From positions 1 through 9,454 of the forward strand of contig JAZSEW010000061.1 in the NCBI GenBank assembly GCA_045531895.1: DNA of 9,454 bases. Reading direction: 5' to 3'. Under the pieces are notes generated by a model. It was given only the letters and a program-made list of their open reading frames with translations. It did not search any database and had not been told where the DNA came from. The stretch comes from SIG299 sp045531895. Its GTDB lineage: Bacteria; Bacillota; Clostridia; Lachnospirales; Lachnospiraceae. The position numbers and the translations under genes were made by a program. Each line of letters begins with the position of its first letter. The first letter of the stretch is position 1. Positions 1-4,887 of the stretch are shown here, one piece after another.

Positions 1-40
1 ACCCGTGGTGTCGAGGGTTCAAATCCCCCTCTCGCTACTA
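1..40 (+). tRNA. 3' part of a class II tRNA, probably tRNA-Leu (5' part outside window)
   Basis: The window starts inside the long variable arm: ACC (1-3), loop, then GGT at 7-9. The T-arm follows as GAGGG, loop TTCAAAT (18-24) and CCCCC, with one A-C mismatch in the stem. The acceptor 3' strand is TCTCGCT (30-36) and the discriminator is A37, followed by CTA rather than an encoded CCA. A long variable arm with A73 fits tRNA-Leu; tRNA-Ser normally has G73, and tRNA-Tyr is a less likely alternative. The anticodon lies outside the window, so the isotype is inference. A perfect terminator hairpin follows immediately. Confidence 0.8.
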
Positions 41-84
41 AAATAAAAAGAGAGAAATCGAAAGGTTTCTCTCTTTTTATTTTA
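41..84 (+). terminator. Rho-independent terminator after the tRNA
   Basis: A perfect 17-bp inverted repeat has arms at 41-57 and 66-82 and an 8-nt loop TCGAAAGG (58-65). The arms are A/T-rich, with the core AAGAGAGAAA opposite TTTCTCTCTT, so the 3' arm itself supplies the T-rich tract. It lies directly after the tRNA 3' end. The palindromic A/T arms mean it could also work on the minus strand. Confidence 0.85.
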
Positions 85-120
85 CTATGAAAGTGGATTC
101 TTGAACAACGTGATTCTAAG

Positions 121-208
121 GTGGTGTCGAGGGGCGCACGAGGTCCGGTGGACCTCGGTTCTGCGCCGACCGGAGCGGAGCGTAGACCAAATCCCCTTCT
201 CGCTACTA
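121..208 (+). pseudogene. Duplicate of the tRNA 3' end, interrupted in the T-loop
   Basis: Positions 121-133 repeat 5-17 exactly, and 188-208 repeat 20-40 with a single C-to-T difference (29 against 197). Between the halves, the two T-loop bases TT of the first copy are replaced by a ~54-nt GC-rich insert. Similarity stops upstream of 121, so only the last 36 nt of the tRNA are duplicated. The insert destroys the T-loop, so this copy cannot be a working tRNA. A repeated tRNA 3' end is the classic scar of an integrative element using the tRNA as its attachment site, but the spacing here is only about 80 bp. Integration, local duplication and repeat-mediated rearrangement are all possible. Confidence 0.75.
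133..188 (+). repeat. GC-rich palindromic insert, REP/MITE-like
   Basis: GGCGCA (133-138) pairs with TGCGCC (162-167). Directly inside, CGAGGTCC (139-146) pairs with GGACCTCG (150-157) around a GGT loop, leaving a 4-nt bulge GTTC at 158-161. This gives 14 bp of very stable stem. A non-palindromic tail follows at 168-188, with a GGAGC GGAGC direct repeat at 172-181 and the end GTAGACC. The composition is far more GC-rich than its surroundings, and it sits inside a tRNA-derived sequence. It encodes nothing visible. A dispersed, non-autonomous palindromic element is the best guess. Confidence 0.6.
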
Positions 209-376
209 ATATACTTATCAGGAGAAGATACAAAAAACATATGTCTTTTCAAAATAGTCCACCCTTTGTAAAAGATAGAAATATTATATAATGTCTTGAC
301 GATATTCACAAGAAGGACAGAAAAAGATTGCTTTTTTTTAAAATATAGGGTAATCTTTATAAGTGAGGTGCACCGC

Positions 377-475
377 ATGAACCAATCTGGAATTAAGCAA
401 AAAGTAATACAGGAAATAACAGAACTGCGATTATCCATTGAGCAGGAGGGAAAAGTATTATATGAAAAAGTATGA
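377..475 (+). CDS. Possible 32-aa helical peptide, doubtful
   Basis: A short frame of 32 codons begins at ATG 377 behind GTGAGGTG (363-370) and ends at TGA 473-475. The product is charged and probably helical (QKVIQEITELRLSIEQEG at its centre). It faintly resembles the first helix of Spo0E-like phosphatase peptides, but it stops before any SxxxD signature and no frameshift that would restore one was found. It may be a small protein, a remnant or chance. A TATAAT box at 287-292 could drive it. No function is assigned. Confidence 0.25.
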   Translation: MNQSGIKQKVIQEITELRLSIEQEGKVLYEKV

Positions 476-499
476 TAATTTTTGTTCGGCATTGGAAAA

Positions 500-528
500 T
501 TGCACATTCTGCAAAGTGTTTATATTAT
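500..528 (+). promoter_or_regulatory. Sigma-A-type promoter for the 70-aa gene
   Basis: TTGCAC (500-505) and TATTAT (523-528) are separated by 17 bp. Both boxes are close to consensus, and transcription would begin near 535, about 70 nt upstream of the ATG at 606. No other promoter candidate lies closer. Confidence 0.6.
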
Positions 529-605
529 ACAATGTTTTTCGAGTAAAAAACGAAGTGGAAGAAAATTGGCTATAGCATAATTGCAACAGAGAAGGGTGGA
601 ATACG

Positions 606-818
606 ATGGGATATTGTGGTGAATGCCAGCACTGGACATTGAAACAGGGCTCGGACGGGATGAAAACAAGCGATGTGGGAGTGTGTGATATTTCCGGTGT
701 GGAAGCAGGAAATATGCGGCATGGCTGTATTATGTATACGCAGCGGCGGAAGCTGGAGGAGTCTACCAGAAGTCCGATTGAAAATTTTAAATTACTACAG
801 GCAAATGAGAAAAAATAG
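606..818 (+). CDS. Small cysteine-containing protein of unknown function (70 aa)
   Basis: The ATG at 606 follows GAAGGGTGG (591-599) with 6-nt spacing. The protein starts with a CxxC pair (C4, C7) followed by H9, with further cysteines at C27 and C41 beside H39 (motifs CDISG and HGCIMY). The last ~25 residues are charged and probably helical. Four cysteines in this arrangement suggest a small zinc-binding or iron-binding fold, which is inference. No signal peptide or membrane segment is visible. It has its own promoter (500-528) and terminator (834-863), so it appears monocistronic. I do not recognise the family. Confidence 0.65.
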   Translation: MGYCGECQHWTLKQGSDGMKTSDVGVCDISGVEAGNMRHGCIMYTQRRKLEESTRSPIENFKLLQANEKK

Positions 819-833
819 TGAAAGAAACAACAG

Positions 834-863
834 AAAACGGATGGGAGCACCTATCCGTTTTTT
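834..863 (+). terminator. Rho-independent terminator of the 70-aa gene
   Basis: ACGGATGGG (837-845) pairs with CCTATCCGT (850-858) through 9 bp including one G-T pair, around the loop AGCA. A run of six T follows at 858-863, and flanking A residues extend the stem. It begins 15 nt after the stop codon. Confidence 0.85.
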
Positions 864-897
864 ACGATATAGAAAATCGTTTCTTATATCGTAAAAA
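859..897. repeat. 39-nt inverted repeat overlapping the terminator T-tract
   Basis: A perfect 13-bp inverted repeat has arms at 859-871 and 885-897 (TTTTTACGATATA and its complement). Inside it, GAAA (872-875) can pair with TTTC (880-883), leaving a single bulged T. Its left arm includes the T-run of the preceding terminator, so the two hairpins exclude one another in RNA. It is followed by A residues, not T, and so is not an ordinary plus-strand terminator. Confidence 0.6.
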
Positions 898-961
898 TAC
901 TCCCAAAGAATATACACTTGCACGAAGAAGAAATTTGCCGCAAGCAATCTTTCTCGGCACA

Positions 962-983
962 AGAGTTCCGTTTACGGAACTCT
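962..983. promoter_or_regulatory. Inverted repeat at the amidase promoter, operator candidate
   Basis: AGAGTTCCG (962-970) and CGGAACTCT (975-983) form a perfect 9-bp inverted repeat around TTTA. It occupies the -35 region of the TATAAT box at 999-1004 and has no T-run after it. A repressor operator fits better than a terminator, but the binding factor is unknown. Confidence 0.45.
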
Positions 984-995
984 ATGTTCATTCTG

Positions 996-1004
996 TGTTA
1001 TAAT
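996..1004 (+). promoter_or_regulatory. Extended -10 promoter for the amidase operon
   Basis: TGTTATAAT (996-1004) is a perfect extended -10 element (TGN followed by TATAAT). The -35 region at normal spacing is GGAACT (976-981), which is poor and overlaps the inverted repeat at 962-983. Transcription should begin near 1011, leaving a ~29-nt leader before the ATG at 1040. Confidence 0.65.
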
Positions 1005-1039
1005 GAGTGCAGACTGAGTTTGGAAAGGAAGTTTAATCG

Positions 1040-1978
1040 ATGAAATTAAAATATAAGATAATAGCAACTGCCGGTCTTTTATTACTTTTGGCAGGCTGCA
1101 CAGGGAATATCAAACAGGAGGCAGCAATACCCACAAATACGGCGATGCCGGAACTGGCGGCGACACTGAGTCCGACCAGCACACCAACTCCGGCGCAAAC
1201 GGCGACACCGAGTCCGACCAGCACACCAACTCCGGCGCAAACGGCAACACCGAGTCCAACGAGTACCCCAACACCGAGCCCGACCAATACGCCAACTCCG
1301 ACGAGTACACCGACACCAACCGTGGTGCCTCAGAAAACAGAAGCGTCATTTGTCGTTGCTATTGACCCGGGGCATCAGCGGAAAGGCAATTATGAAAAAG
1401 AGCCAAACGGACCGGGCTCCGATACCATGAAGGCCAAGGTTTCCTCCGGAACCCAGGGCGTTTCCACGGGCATTCCGGAATATGAATTAAATCTGGCAGT
1501 AAGCCTGTATTTGAAGGAGGAATTGCTGGCAAGGGGGTATGAGGTCATTATGATTCGGGAAACCCATGATATTGATATTTCCAACGTAGAACGGGCGCTA
1601 ATCGCTAATGAGGCTGAGACGGCTGCTTTTATCCGGGTACATGCGGACAGCTCAACTAATGCTTCAGCAAAGGGCGTCATGACTATCTGCCAGACCCCGG
1701 ACAATCCGTATAACAGCGAATGGTATGAGGAAAGCCGCAGACTTTCGGAGCTGGTGTTAGATGAGGTCGTGGAAGAAACCGGAGCAAAAAAACGTAAGGT
1801 GTGGGAAACGGATACTATGACCGGTATTAACTGGACTACAGTACCGACTACTATTTTGGAAATGGGATTTATGTCCAATCCGGAAGAGGACGAGCTGATG
1901 GCAACGGAAGAATATCGTAAAAAAATTGCCGTGGGTGTGGCGAATGCCATTGACCGGTATTTAAAAGGAAAAGAATAG
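1040..1978 (+). CDS. Lipoprotein N-acetylmuramoyl-L-alanine amidase with Pro/Thr repeat linker
   Basis: This is a predicted cell-wall hydrolase that cleaves the amide bond between N-acetylmuramic acid and the stem peptide (Amidase_3 family). Residues 1-20 form a lipoprotein signal with lipobox LAGC (17-20), so C20 should be lipid-anchored on the outer face of the membrane. Residues ~41-95 are a Pro/Thr/Ser/Ala linker built on a tandem repeat. The catalytic domain runs from ~104 to 309. The zinc ligands by family pattern are H112 (IDPGH), E147 (EYELN) and H201 (HADSS), and the catalytic glutamate is E274 (ILEMGFMSN). AAAGGAAG at 1024-1031 gives a well-spaced ribosome site for ATG 1040. It is first in an operon with the methyltransferase 11 nt downstream. 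The linker probably spans the wall so that the enzyme can reach its substrate. Confidence 0.93.
   Translation: MKLKYKIIATAGLLLLLAGCTGNIKQEAAIPTNTAMPELAATLSPTSTPTPAQTATPSPTSTPTPAQTATPSPTSTPTPSPTNTPTPTSTPTPTVVPQKTEASFVVAIDPGHQRKGNYEKEPNGPGSDTMKAKVSSGTQGVSTGIPEYELNLAVSLYLKEELLARGYEVIMIRETHDIDISNVERALIANEAETAAFIRVHADSSTNASAKGVMTICQTPDNPYNSEWYEESRRLSELVLDEVVEETGAKKRKVWETDTMTGINWTTVPTTILEMGFMSNPEEDELMATEEYRKKIAVGVANAIDRYLKGKE
1168..1265 (+). repeat. 42-bp tandem repeat encoding the Pro/Thr linker
   Basis: Two nearly identical 42-bp units begin at 1168 and 1210, each starting GAGTCCGACC, and a degenerate third begins at 1252. Each unit encodes 14 residues (SPTSTPTPAQTATP). Shorter PT-rich codon runs continue to ~1325. 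The in-frame 42-bp period means units can be gained or lost without frameshift. Confidence 0.85.
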
Positions 1979-1989
1979 AGGAAGAATAA

Positions 1990-2619
1990 ATGCAGATAGA
2001 AGAACAGATAAAGGGCGTAGACCTTATATTGCAGACAAACGAAGAGGTGTTTTCGCCAACAGCGGTGGACAGAGGGACAAGAGCCATGCTGTCTTTTGTA
2101 GAATTCACCTCAAAGGACAAGGTACTGGATCTTGGCTGTGGCTGCGGTGTTGTGGGCATTCTGGCGGCAAAACAGATTGGAACGGAAAATGTTTGGATGT
2201 GTGATGTTTCTGAAAATGCGGTACTGTTGTCACGCAAAAATGCGGAAATCAACGGTGTGGGTGAAGTGACCATCTGTCAGAGCGATGGTCTGAAGGAAAT
2301 TACAGAAAACGGATTCACACTGATACTCAGCAATCCGCCGTATCATACAGACTTTGCAGTGGCAAAAGGCTTTATTGAAGATGGTTTCAAGAGGCTTGCT
2401 GTTGACGGTAAAATGGTTATGGTAACCAAGCGTCTTGACTGGTACAGAAACAAACTGTCTTCCGTGTTTGGCGGTGTGATGGTAAAAGAAAAGGATGGTT
2501 ATTATGTGTTTATCGCAGAAAAACGCGGAAACAGAAAGCCAAGGAAGGAAAAGAATAACGGGCAGGTAATGTCAAAGAAACTGCAACGTAAGTATGGAAA
2601 GAAAAATGTTACTGTGTGA
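1990..2619 (+). CDS. RsmC/YbxB-like class I SAM-dependent methyltransferase
   Basis: A 209-aa Rossmann-fold methyltransferase of the 'small domain' type (PF05175). The N-terminal FSP..VDRGT (21-30) is typical of the YbxB/RsmC group. Motif I is VLDLGCGCG (45-53), the acidic residue at the end of strand 2 is D72 (MCDVSENA), and motif IV is NPPY (115-118), as in N-methyltransferases acting on nucleic acid bases or amides. Known relatives methylate guanine in 16S rRNA or adenine in tRNA, but the substrate here cannot be assigned. The tail from ~178 is strongly basic (KRGNRKPRKEK, later KKLQRKYGKK), consistent with RNA binding. GAGGAAG (1978-1984) precedes ATG 1990 by 5 nt and overlaps the amidase stop, so the two are probably translationally linked. 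Confidence 0.85.
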   Translation: MQIEEQIKGVDLILQTNEEVFSPTAVDRGTRAMLSFVEFTSKDKVLDLGCGCGVVGILAAKQIGTENVWMCDVSENAVLLSRKNAEINGVGEVTICQSDGLKEITENGFTLILSNPPYHTDFAVAKGFIEDGFKRLAVDGKMVMVTKRLDWYRNKLSSVFGGVMVKEKDGYYVFIAEKRGNRKPRKEKNNGQVMSKKLQRKYGKKNVTV

Positions 2620-2628
2620 ACAGTAACA
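2607..2628 (+). other. Intercistronic hairpin with GTGA (GNRA) loop over the methyltransferase stop codon
   Basis: TGTTACTGT (2607-2615) pairs perfectly with ACAGTAACA (2620-2628) around GTGA, a GNRA-type tetraloop that includes the TGA stop. No T-run follows, and the ispF ribosome site AAGGAGG begins 11 nt later. It is unlikely to terminate transcription and may affect mRNA stability, processing or ribosome access. Confidence 0.5.
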
Positions 2629-2652
2629 AAGCTAAAACAAGGAGGATTGGCT

Positions 2653-3237
2653 ATGAGAATTGGTACAGGTTATGACGTACATCGATTGGTAGAAGACAGA
2701 GCCCTGATACTGGGCGGTGTGGTGATTCCTTATGAAAAGGGATTACTGGGACATTCTGATGCGGATGTGCTGCTACACGCTGTAATGGATGCTCTGCTTG
2801 GGGCGGCAGCCCTTGGGGACATTGGCAGGCATTTTCCGGATTCTGATGAAAAATATAAAGGCGTATCCAGCATGGAGCTTCTGAAGGAAGTAAAGCAAAT
2901 GCTGGATGAAGAATTGTTTATTATAGAAAATATTGATGCAACGATTATTGCCCAGAAGCCGAAAATGGCGCCATATTTACAGGAAATGAGGAAAAATATC
3001 GCAGAGGTTCTGCAAATTGATATTTCCCAGGTAAATGTAAAGGCAACTACGGAAGAGGGACTTGGTTTTACCGGTTCCGGTGAAGGAATTGCGTCCCAGG
3101 CGGTATGTTTGCTGGAAAGCGTGAGAAACCTTTCTTATGGAGGTAGTGGAGGCGCGGCTTATGCCTATGATGCCGGAATGGAAGCAGGAACAGCCTGCGC
3201 CCAGTGCTCAGGCTGTCATAAAAGAGTGACGGAATAA
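2653..3237 (+). CDS. ispF: 2-C-methyl-D-erythritol 2,4-cyclodiphosphate synthase
   Basis: Converts CDP-methylerythritol 2-phosphate to the 2,4-cyclodiphosphate, releasing CMP, in the cytosolic MEP route to isoprenoids. The zinc ligands D8 and H10 (GYDVHR) and H42 match the E. coli numbering exactly. H34 (GHSDADVLLHA) and the substrate loop TTEEGLGFTGSGEGIA (132-147) are present. The ATG at 2653 has AAGGAGG (2639-2645) at 7-nt spacing; an in-frame TTG two codons earlier is less likely. The product is 194 aa, against about 155-160 for the family. The extra ~38 residues are Gly/Ala-rich and end with C182, C185, C188 and H189 in CxxCxxCH arrangement, which is not part of the known fold. Third gene of the amidase operon, it ends just before a terminator. 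Confidence 0.95.
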   Translation: MRIGTGYDVHRLVEDRALILGGVVIPYEKGLLGHSDADVLLHAVMDALLGAAALGDIGRHFPDSDEKYKGVSSMELLKEVKQMLDEELFIIENIDATIIAQKPKMAPYLQEMRKNIAEVLQIDISQVNVKATTEEGLGFTGSGEGIASQAVCLLESVRNLSYGGSGGAAYAYDAGMEAGTACAQCSGCHKRVTE

Positions 3238-3247
3238 GACACAAAGT

Positions 3248-3296
3248 AAAAATAGCACCATCACGATATGTGATGGTGTTATTTTTATTTTTTTTA
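3248..3296 (+). terminator. Rho-independent terminator after ispF
   Basis: AATAGCACCATCAC (3251-3264) pairs with GTGATGGTGTTATT (3270-3283) around GATAT through 14 bp with one G-T pair. Flanking A residues extend it into the T-rich tract 3282-3296. It starts 11 nt after the ispF stop and separates ispF from the next promoter. Confidence 0.9.
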
Positions 3297-3305
3297 AAAA
3301 AGTTC

Positions 3306-3334
3306 TTGACAACTAACGATGGTTAGAGTAAACT
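3306..3334 (+). promoter_or_regulatory. Promoter of the fur-like/DUF3793/flavodoxin operon
   Basis: A perfect TTGACA (3306-3311) is followed after 17 bp by TAAACT (3329-3334). Transcription should begin near 3341. The spacer and -10 box lie inside the GGTTAG/CTAAC repeat cluster, so a factor bound there would block RNA polymerase directly. Confidence 0.75.
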
Positions 3335-3360
3335 AACTGCAAGGTTAGGTGAAACTAACT
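3313..3360. promoter_or_regulatory. GGTTAG/CTAAC operator cluster, metal-regulator-like
   Basis: Five half-sites alternate in orientation: CTAAC (3313-3317), GGTTAG (3321-3326), CTAAC (3333-3337), GGTTAG (3343-3348) and CTAAC (3355-3359). Two larger units, 3321-3338 and 3343-3360, each have the form GGTTAG-N6-CTAACT and match at 15 of 18 positions. The half-site resembles the core of DtxR/IdeR-type iron boxes (AGGTTAG...CTAACCT), though the spacing differs. The units cover the -10 box and the start point. The neighbouring Fur-like protein or a DtxR-family protein encoded elsewhere could bind; the sequence cannot decide. Confidence 0.6.
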
Positions 3361-3393
3361 AATGAAAAAAGAGTTACAAAAGGACGGTGTCTT

Positions 3394-3807
3394 ATGATGC
3401 AAAGAGAACTTGTAATACAAAGACTGCGAGAAAGAGGCTGCAGAATTACAAAACAACGTTTGACTCTGTTGGATATTATTTTGCAGGAGGATTGTTCCAG
3501 CTGCAAGGAAATTTATTATAAAGCGGCGGCAGCAGACAGAAGGATTGGTCCGGCGACAGTTTACCGCATGATAAATACTTTGGAAGAAATCGGGGCAATT
3601 GACAGGAAAAATATGTATAAGATTGCATGCAGTGCAACTTGCGAAAAGGAAAATGTTTGCAATATTGAATTTGATGACAACAGCAATCGATGCCTTTCGG
3701 CGACTGAATTGTATGCTGTGATTCAGGCAGGACTGGTAGTTTGCGGATATCGGGAAACACAGAATATTCGCAGTGTTTCCGTGAGAGAATGTAATTGTGG
3801 GAGATAA
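3394..3807 (+). CDS. Divergent Fur-family transcriptional regulator without the usual histidine metal site
   Basis: A 137-aa protein. Residues ~5-75 form the Fur winged helix: RGCRITKQRLTLLDII, then the recognition helix GPATVYRMINTLEEIGAI (52-69). The C-terminal half departs from the family: the His-rich HHDH-type region is missing and there is no CxxC of the structural zinc site. It holds instead C79, C83, C89, C100 and C117 and ends with a C133-x-C135 pair. DNA binding is likely. Sensing may use cysteines (zinc, iron-sulphur, thiol state) or be lost. ATG 3394 follows AGGACGG (3381-3387) by 6 nt; an in-frame GTG at 3349 lies almost on the predicted start point and inside the operator, so I reject it. 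It heads an operon with DUF3793 and flavodoxin genes and is probably autoregulated. Confidence 0.8.
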   Translation: MMQRELVIQRLRERGCRITKQRLTLLDIILQEDCSSCKEIYYKAAAADRRIGPATVYRMINTLEEIGAIDRKNMYKIACSATCEKENVCNIEFDDNSNRCLSATELYAVIQAGLVVCGYRETQNIRSVSVRECNCGR

Positions 3808-3831
3808 TTAAATTCCGGTGGAGGATTGTGT

Positions 3832-4431
3832 ATGGTCAGACAGAACGAATACCAACGGCTGAATGAACAGATTGCAGTGCAGTGTGCACCGCTTCTGGCA
3901 GGATTAAAACCTTCCAACCTTCTGATTATCCCGAAAGGAATGGTGTCGGATTTAAAGGTGTCACTGCAAGGAACACAGGTTGCGGCATATTGTCTTACGG
4001 AGTATGATGGAAAACAGGTGTATTTGCTATACAGGGTGAATGAGCTGATTGTTTATTTGACAAGACCTGAGGTGCAGAAATTGCTTTTAAAGCTGGGCTA
4101 TGGAGGCGGAGAATTGTTCATGCTGCTTCAGCAGGTGTCAGAACGTTATACGGCACATAAGCGGTCGAAGGGAGAGTTTCCTCACGAACTTGGTCTGCTG
4201 TTGGGGTATCCTGCAGTGGATGTCAAAGGTTTTATGGAACATGCCGGGAAGAATTTTTTATATTCGGGTTACTGGAAAGTATATGGAAATGTCAGAGAAA
4301 CGGTTGCGCTGTTTCGGGAATTTGGTAAAGCTAAAGAAACTGTGATGCAACTGGTGAAGATGGGTTACAGCATTGCTGATATTACGTCAAAGTATTATGA
4401 GAATGAAAGCTATCGCCTGGCGATAAGCTGA
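3832..4431 (+). CDS. DUF3793 family protein
   Basis: A 199-aa soluble protein of the DUF3793 family, common in Clostridia. Signature stretches are CAPLLAGLKPSNLL (18-31), GEFPHELGLLLGYP (114-127) with VKGF (131-134), and the aromatic segment FLYSGYWKVYG (142-152). No signal peptide, membrane segment or catalytic motif is recognisable. The family frequently sits beside flavodoxin and iron genes, as here, so a role in flavodoxin or iron/redox physiology is inferred; no biochemical activity is known to me. ATG 3832 has GGTGGAGG (3817-3824) at 7-nt spacing; a TTG two codons upstream is less likely. The flavodoxin ATG lies 27 nt after its stop. Confidence 0.85.
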   Translation: MVRQNEYQRLNEQIAVQCAPLLAGLKPSNLLIIPKGMVSDLKVSLQGTQVAAYCLTEYDGKQVYLLYRVNELIVYLTRPEVQKLLLKLGYGGGELFMLLQQVSERYTAHKRSKGEFPHELGLLLGYPAVDVKGFMEHAGKNFLYSGYWKVYGNVRETVALFREFGKAKETVMQLVKMGYSIADITSKYYENESYRLAIS

Positions 4432-4458
4432 TAAATAAAAAGAAAAGAGGTAGTGTAC

Positions 4459-4887
4459 ATGGAAGAATTATATGTAGTTTATTGGTCTCAGACCGGAAAT
4501 ACAAAAGAAATGGCAGAAGCGGTGGGAGAAGGAATCGCTTCTGCAGGAAAAACTGCAAAAGTAGTAGAGGTTGGCAGTGTGTCTGCGGAGGAGTTAAAGG
4601 ATGCTCCGGTATTTGCACTGGGCTGCCCTGCTATGGGGGCTGAAGTGCTGGAAGAGGAAGAAATGGAGCCTTTCGTAGCAGAAGTTGAGAAGTTTGCGGC
4701 AGGAAAGAAAATTGCTCTTTTTGGTTCCTACGGTTGGGGTGACGGTGAATGGATGCGTGACTGGGAAAACCGTATGCAGAATGCAGGTGCAGAGATTATC
4801 GGTGGTGCAGGGGTTATGTGTAATGAAGCTCCGGATGAGGATGCCGTAGCGGCTTGCAAGACACTGGGAGCTCAGATGGTACAGTAA
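4459..4887 (+). CDS. Short-chain flavodoxin
   Basis: A 142-aa FMN electron carrier, the usual length for short-chain flavodoxins. The phosphate-binding loop SQTGNT is at 10-15. The loops flanking the isoalloxazine ring are CPAMGAEVLEEEEMEPF (56-72) and GSYGWGDGEWMRDW (89-102), with the usual aromatic W93. The protein is acidic, as expected. Flavodoxins replace ferredoxin when iron is scarce, which fits the metal-box-like operator of this operon. ATG 4459 follows AAAGAGG (4444-4450) by 8 nt; GTG 4453 lies too close to that site. No strong terminator follows: the stretch to the next promoter at 4922 has no T-run, so some read-through into the cysteine unit is possible. Confidence 0.93.
   Translation: MEELYVVYWSQTGNTKEMAEAVGEGIASAGKTAKVVEVGSVSAEELKDAPVFALGCPAMGAEVLEEEEMEPFVAEVEKFAAGKKIALFGSYGWGDGEWMRDWENRMQNAGAEIIGGAGVMCNEAPDEDAVAACKTLGAQMVQ

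Larger units (their letters stand above)
209..605. other. Gene-poor A/T-rich region with promoter-like sites
   Basis: No convincing conserved gene is visible. The stretch holds a 32-codon ORF at 377-475, a TATAAT box at 287-292 with a weak upstream TTTGTA (265-270), and a good promoter at 500-528. Around each -10 box lies a similar 16-nt segment (282-297 and 523-538, 14 of 16 identical). Minus-strand open frames across this region have no ribosome binding site or recognisable family and are taken as chance. Confidence 0.5.

Noticed and set aside
85..850. Two overlapping minus-strand open frames (85-507 and 458-850)
   Set aside because: They run through the tRNA remnant, the palindromic insert and the real 70-aa gene, have no ribosome site and low-complexity products resembling no family.
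673..1003. Plus-strand frames 673-894 and 818-1003
   Set aside because: They read through the terminator and palindromes after the 70-aa gene in other frames and lack credible ribosome binding sites.
1168..1265. Tandem 42-bp repeats considered as a CRISPR array
   Set aside because: The units are directly adjacent with no unique spacers, and they encode the Pro/Thr linker in frame.
1033..1349. Minus-strand Val/Gly-rich and Ser/Pro-rich repetitive frames opposite the amidase linker
   Set aside because: They are mirror images of the 42-bp coding repeat; the plus-strand frame has a lipobox and amidase motifs.
3349..3393. GTG at 3349 as the start of the Fur-like protein
   Set aside because: It falls within the operator and only ~8 nt from the predicted transcription start, with no ribosome site; ATG 3394 has AGGACGG at good spacing.
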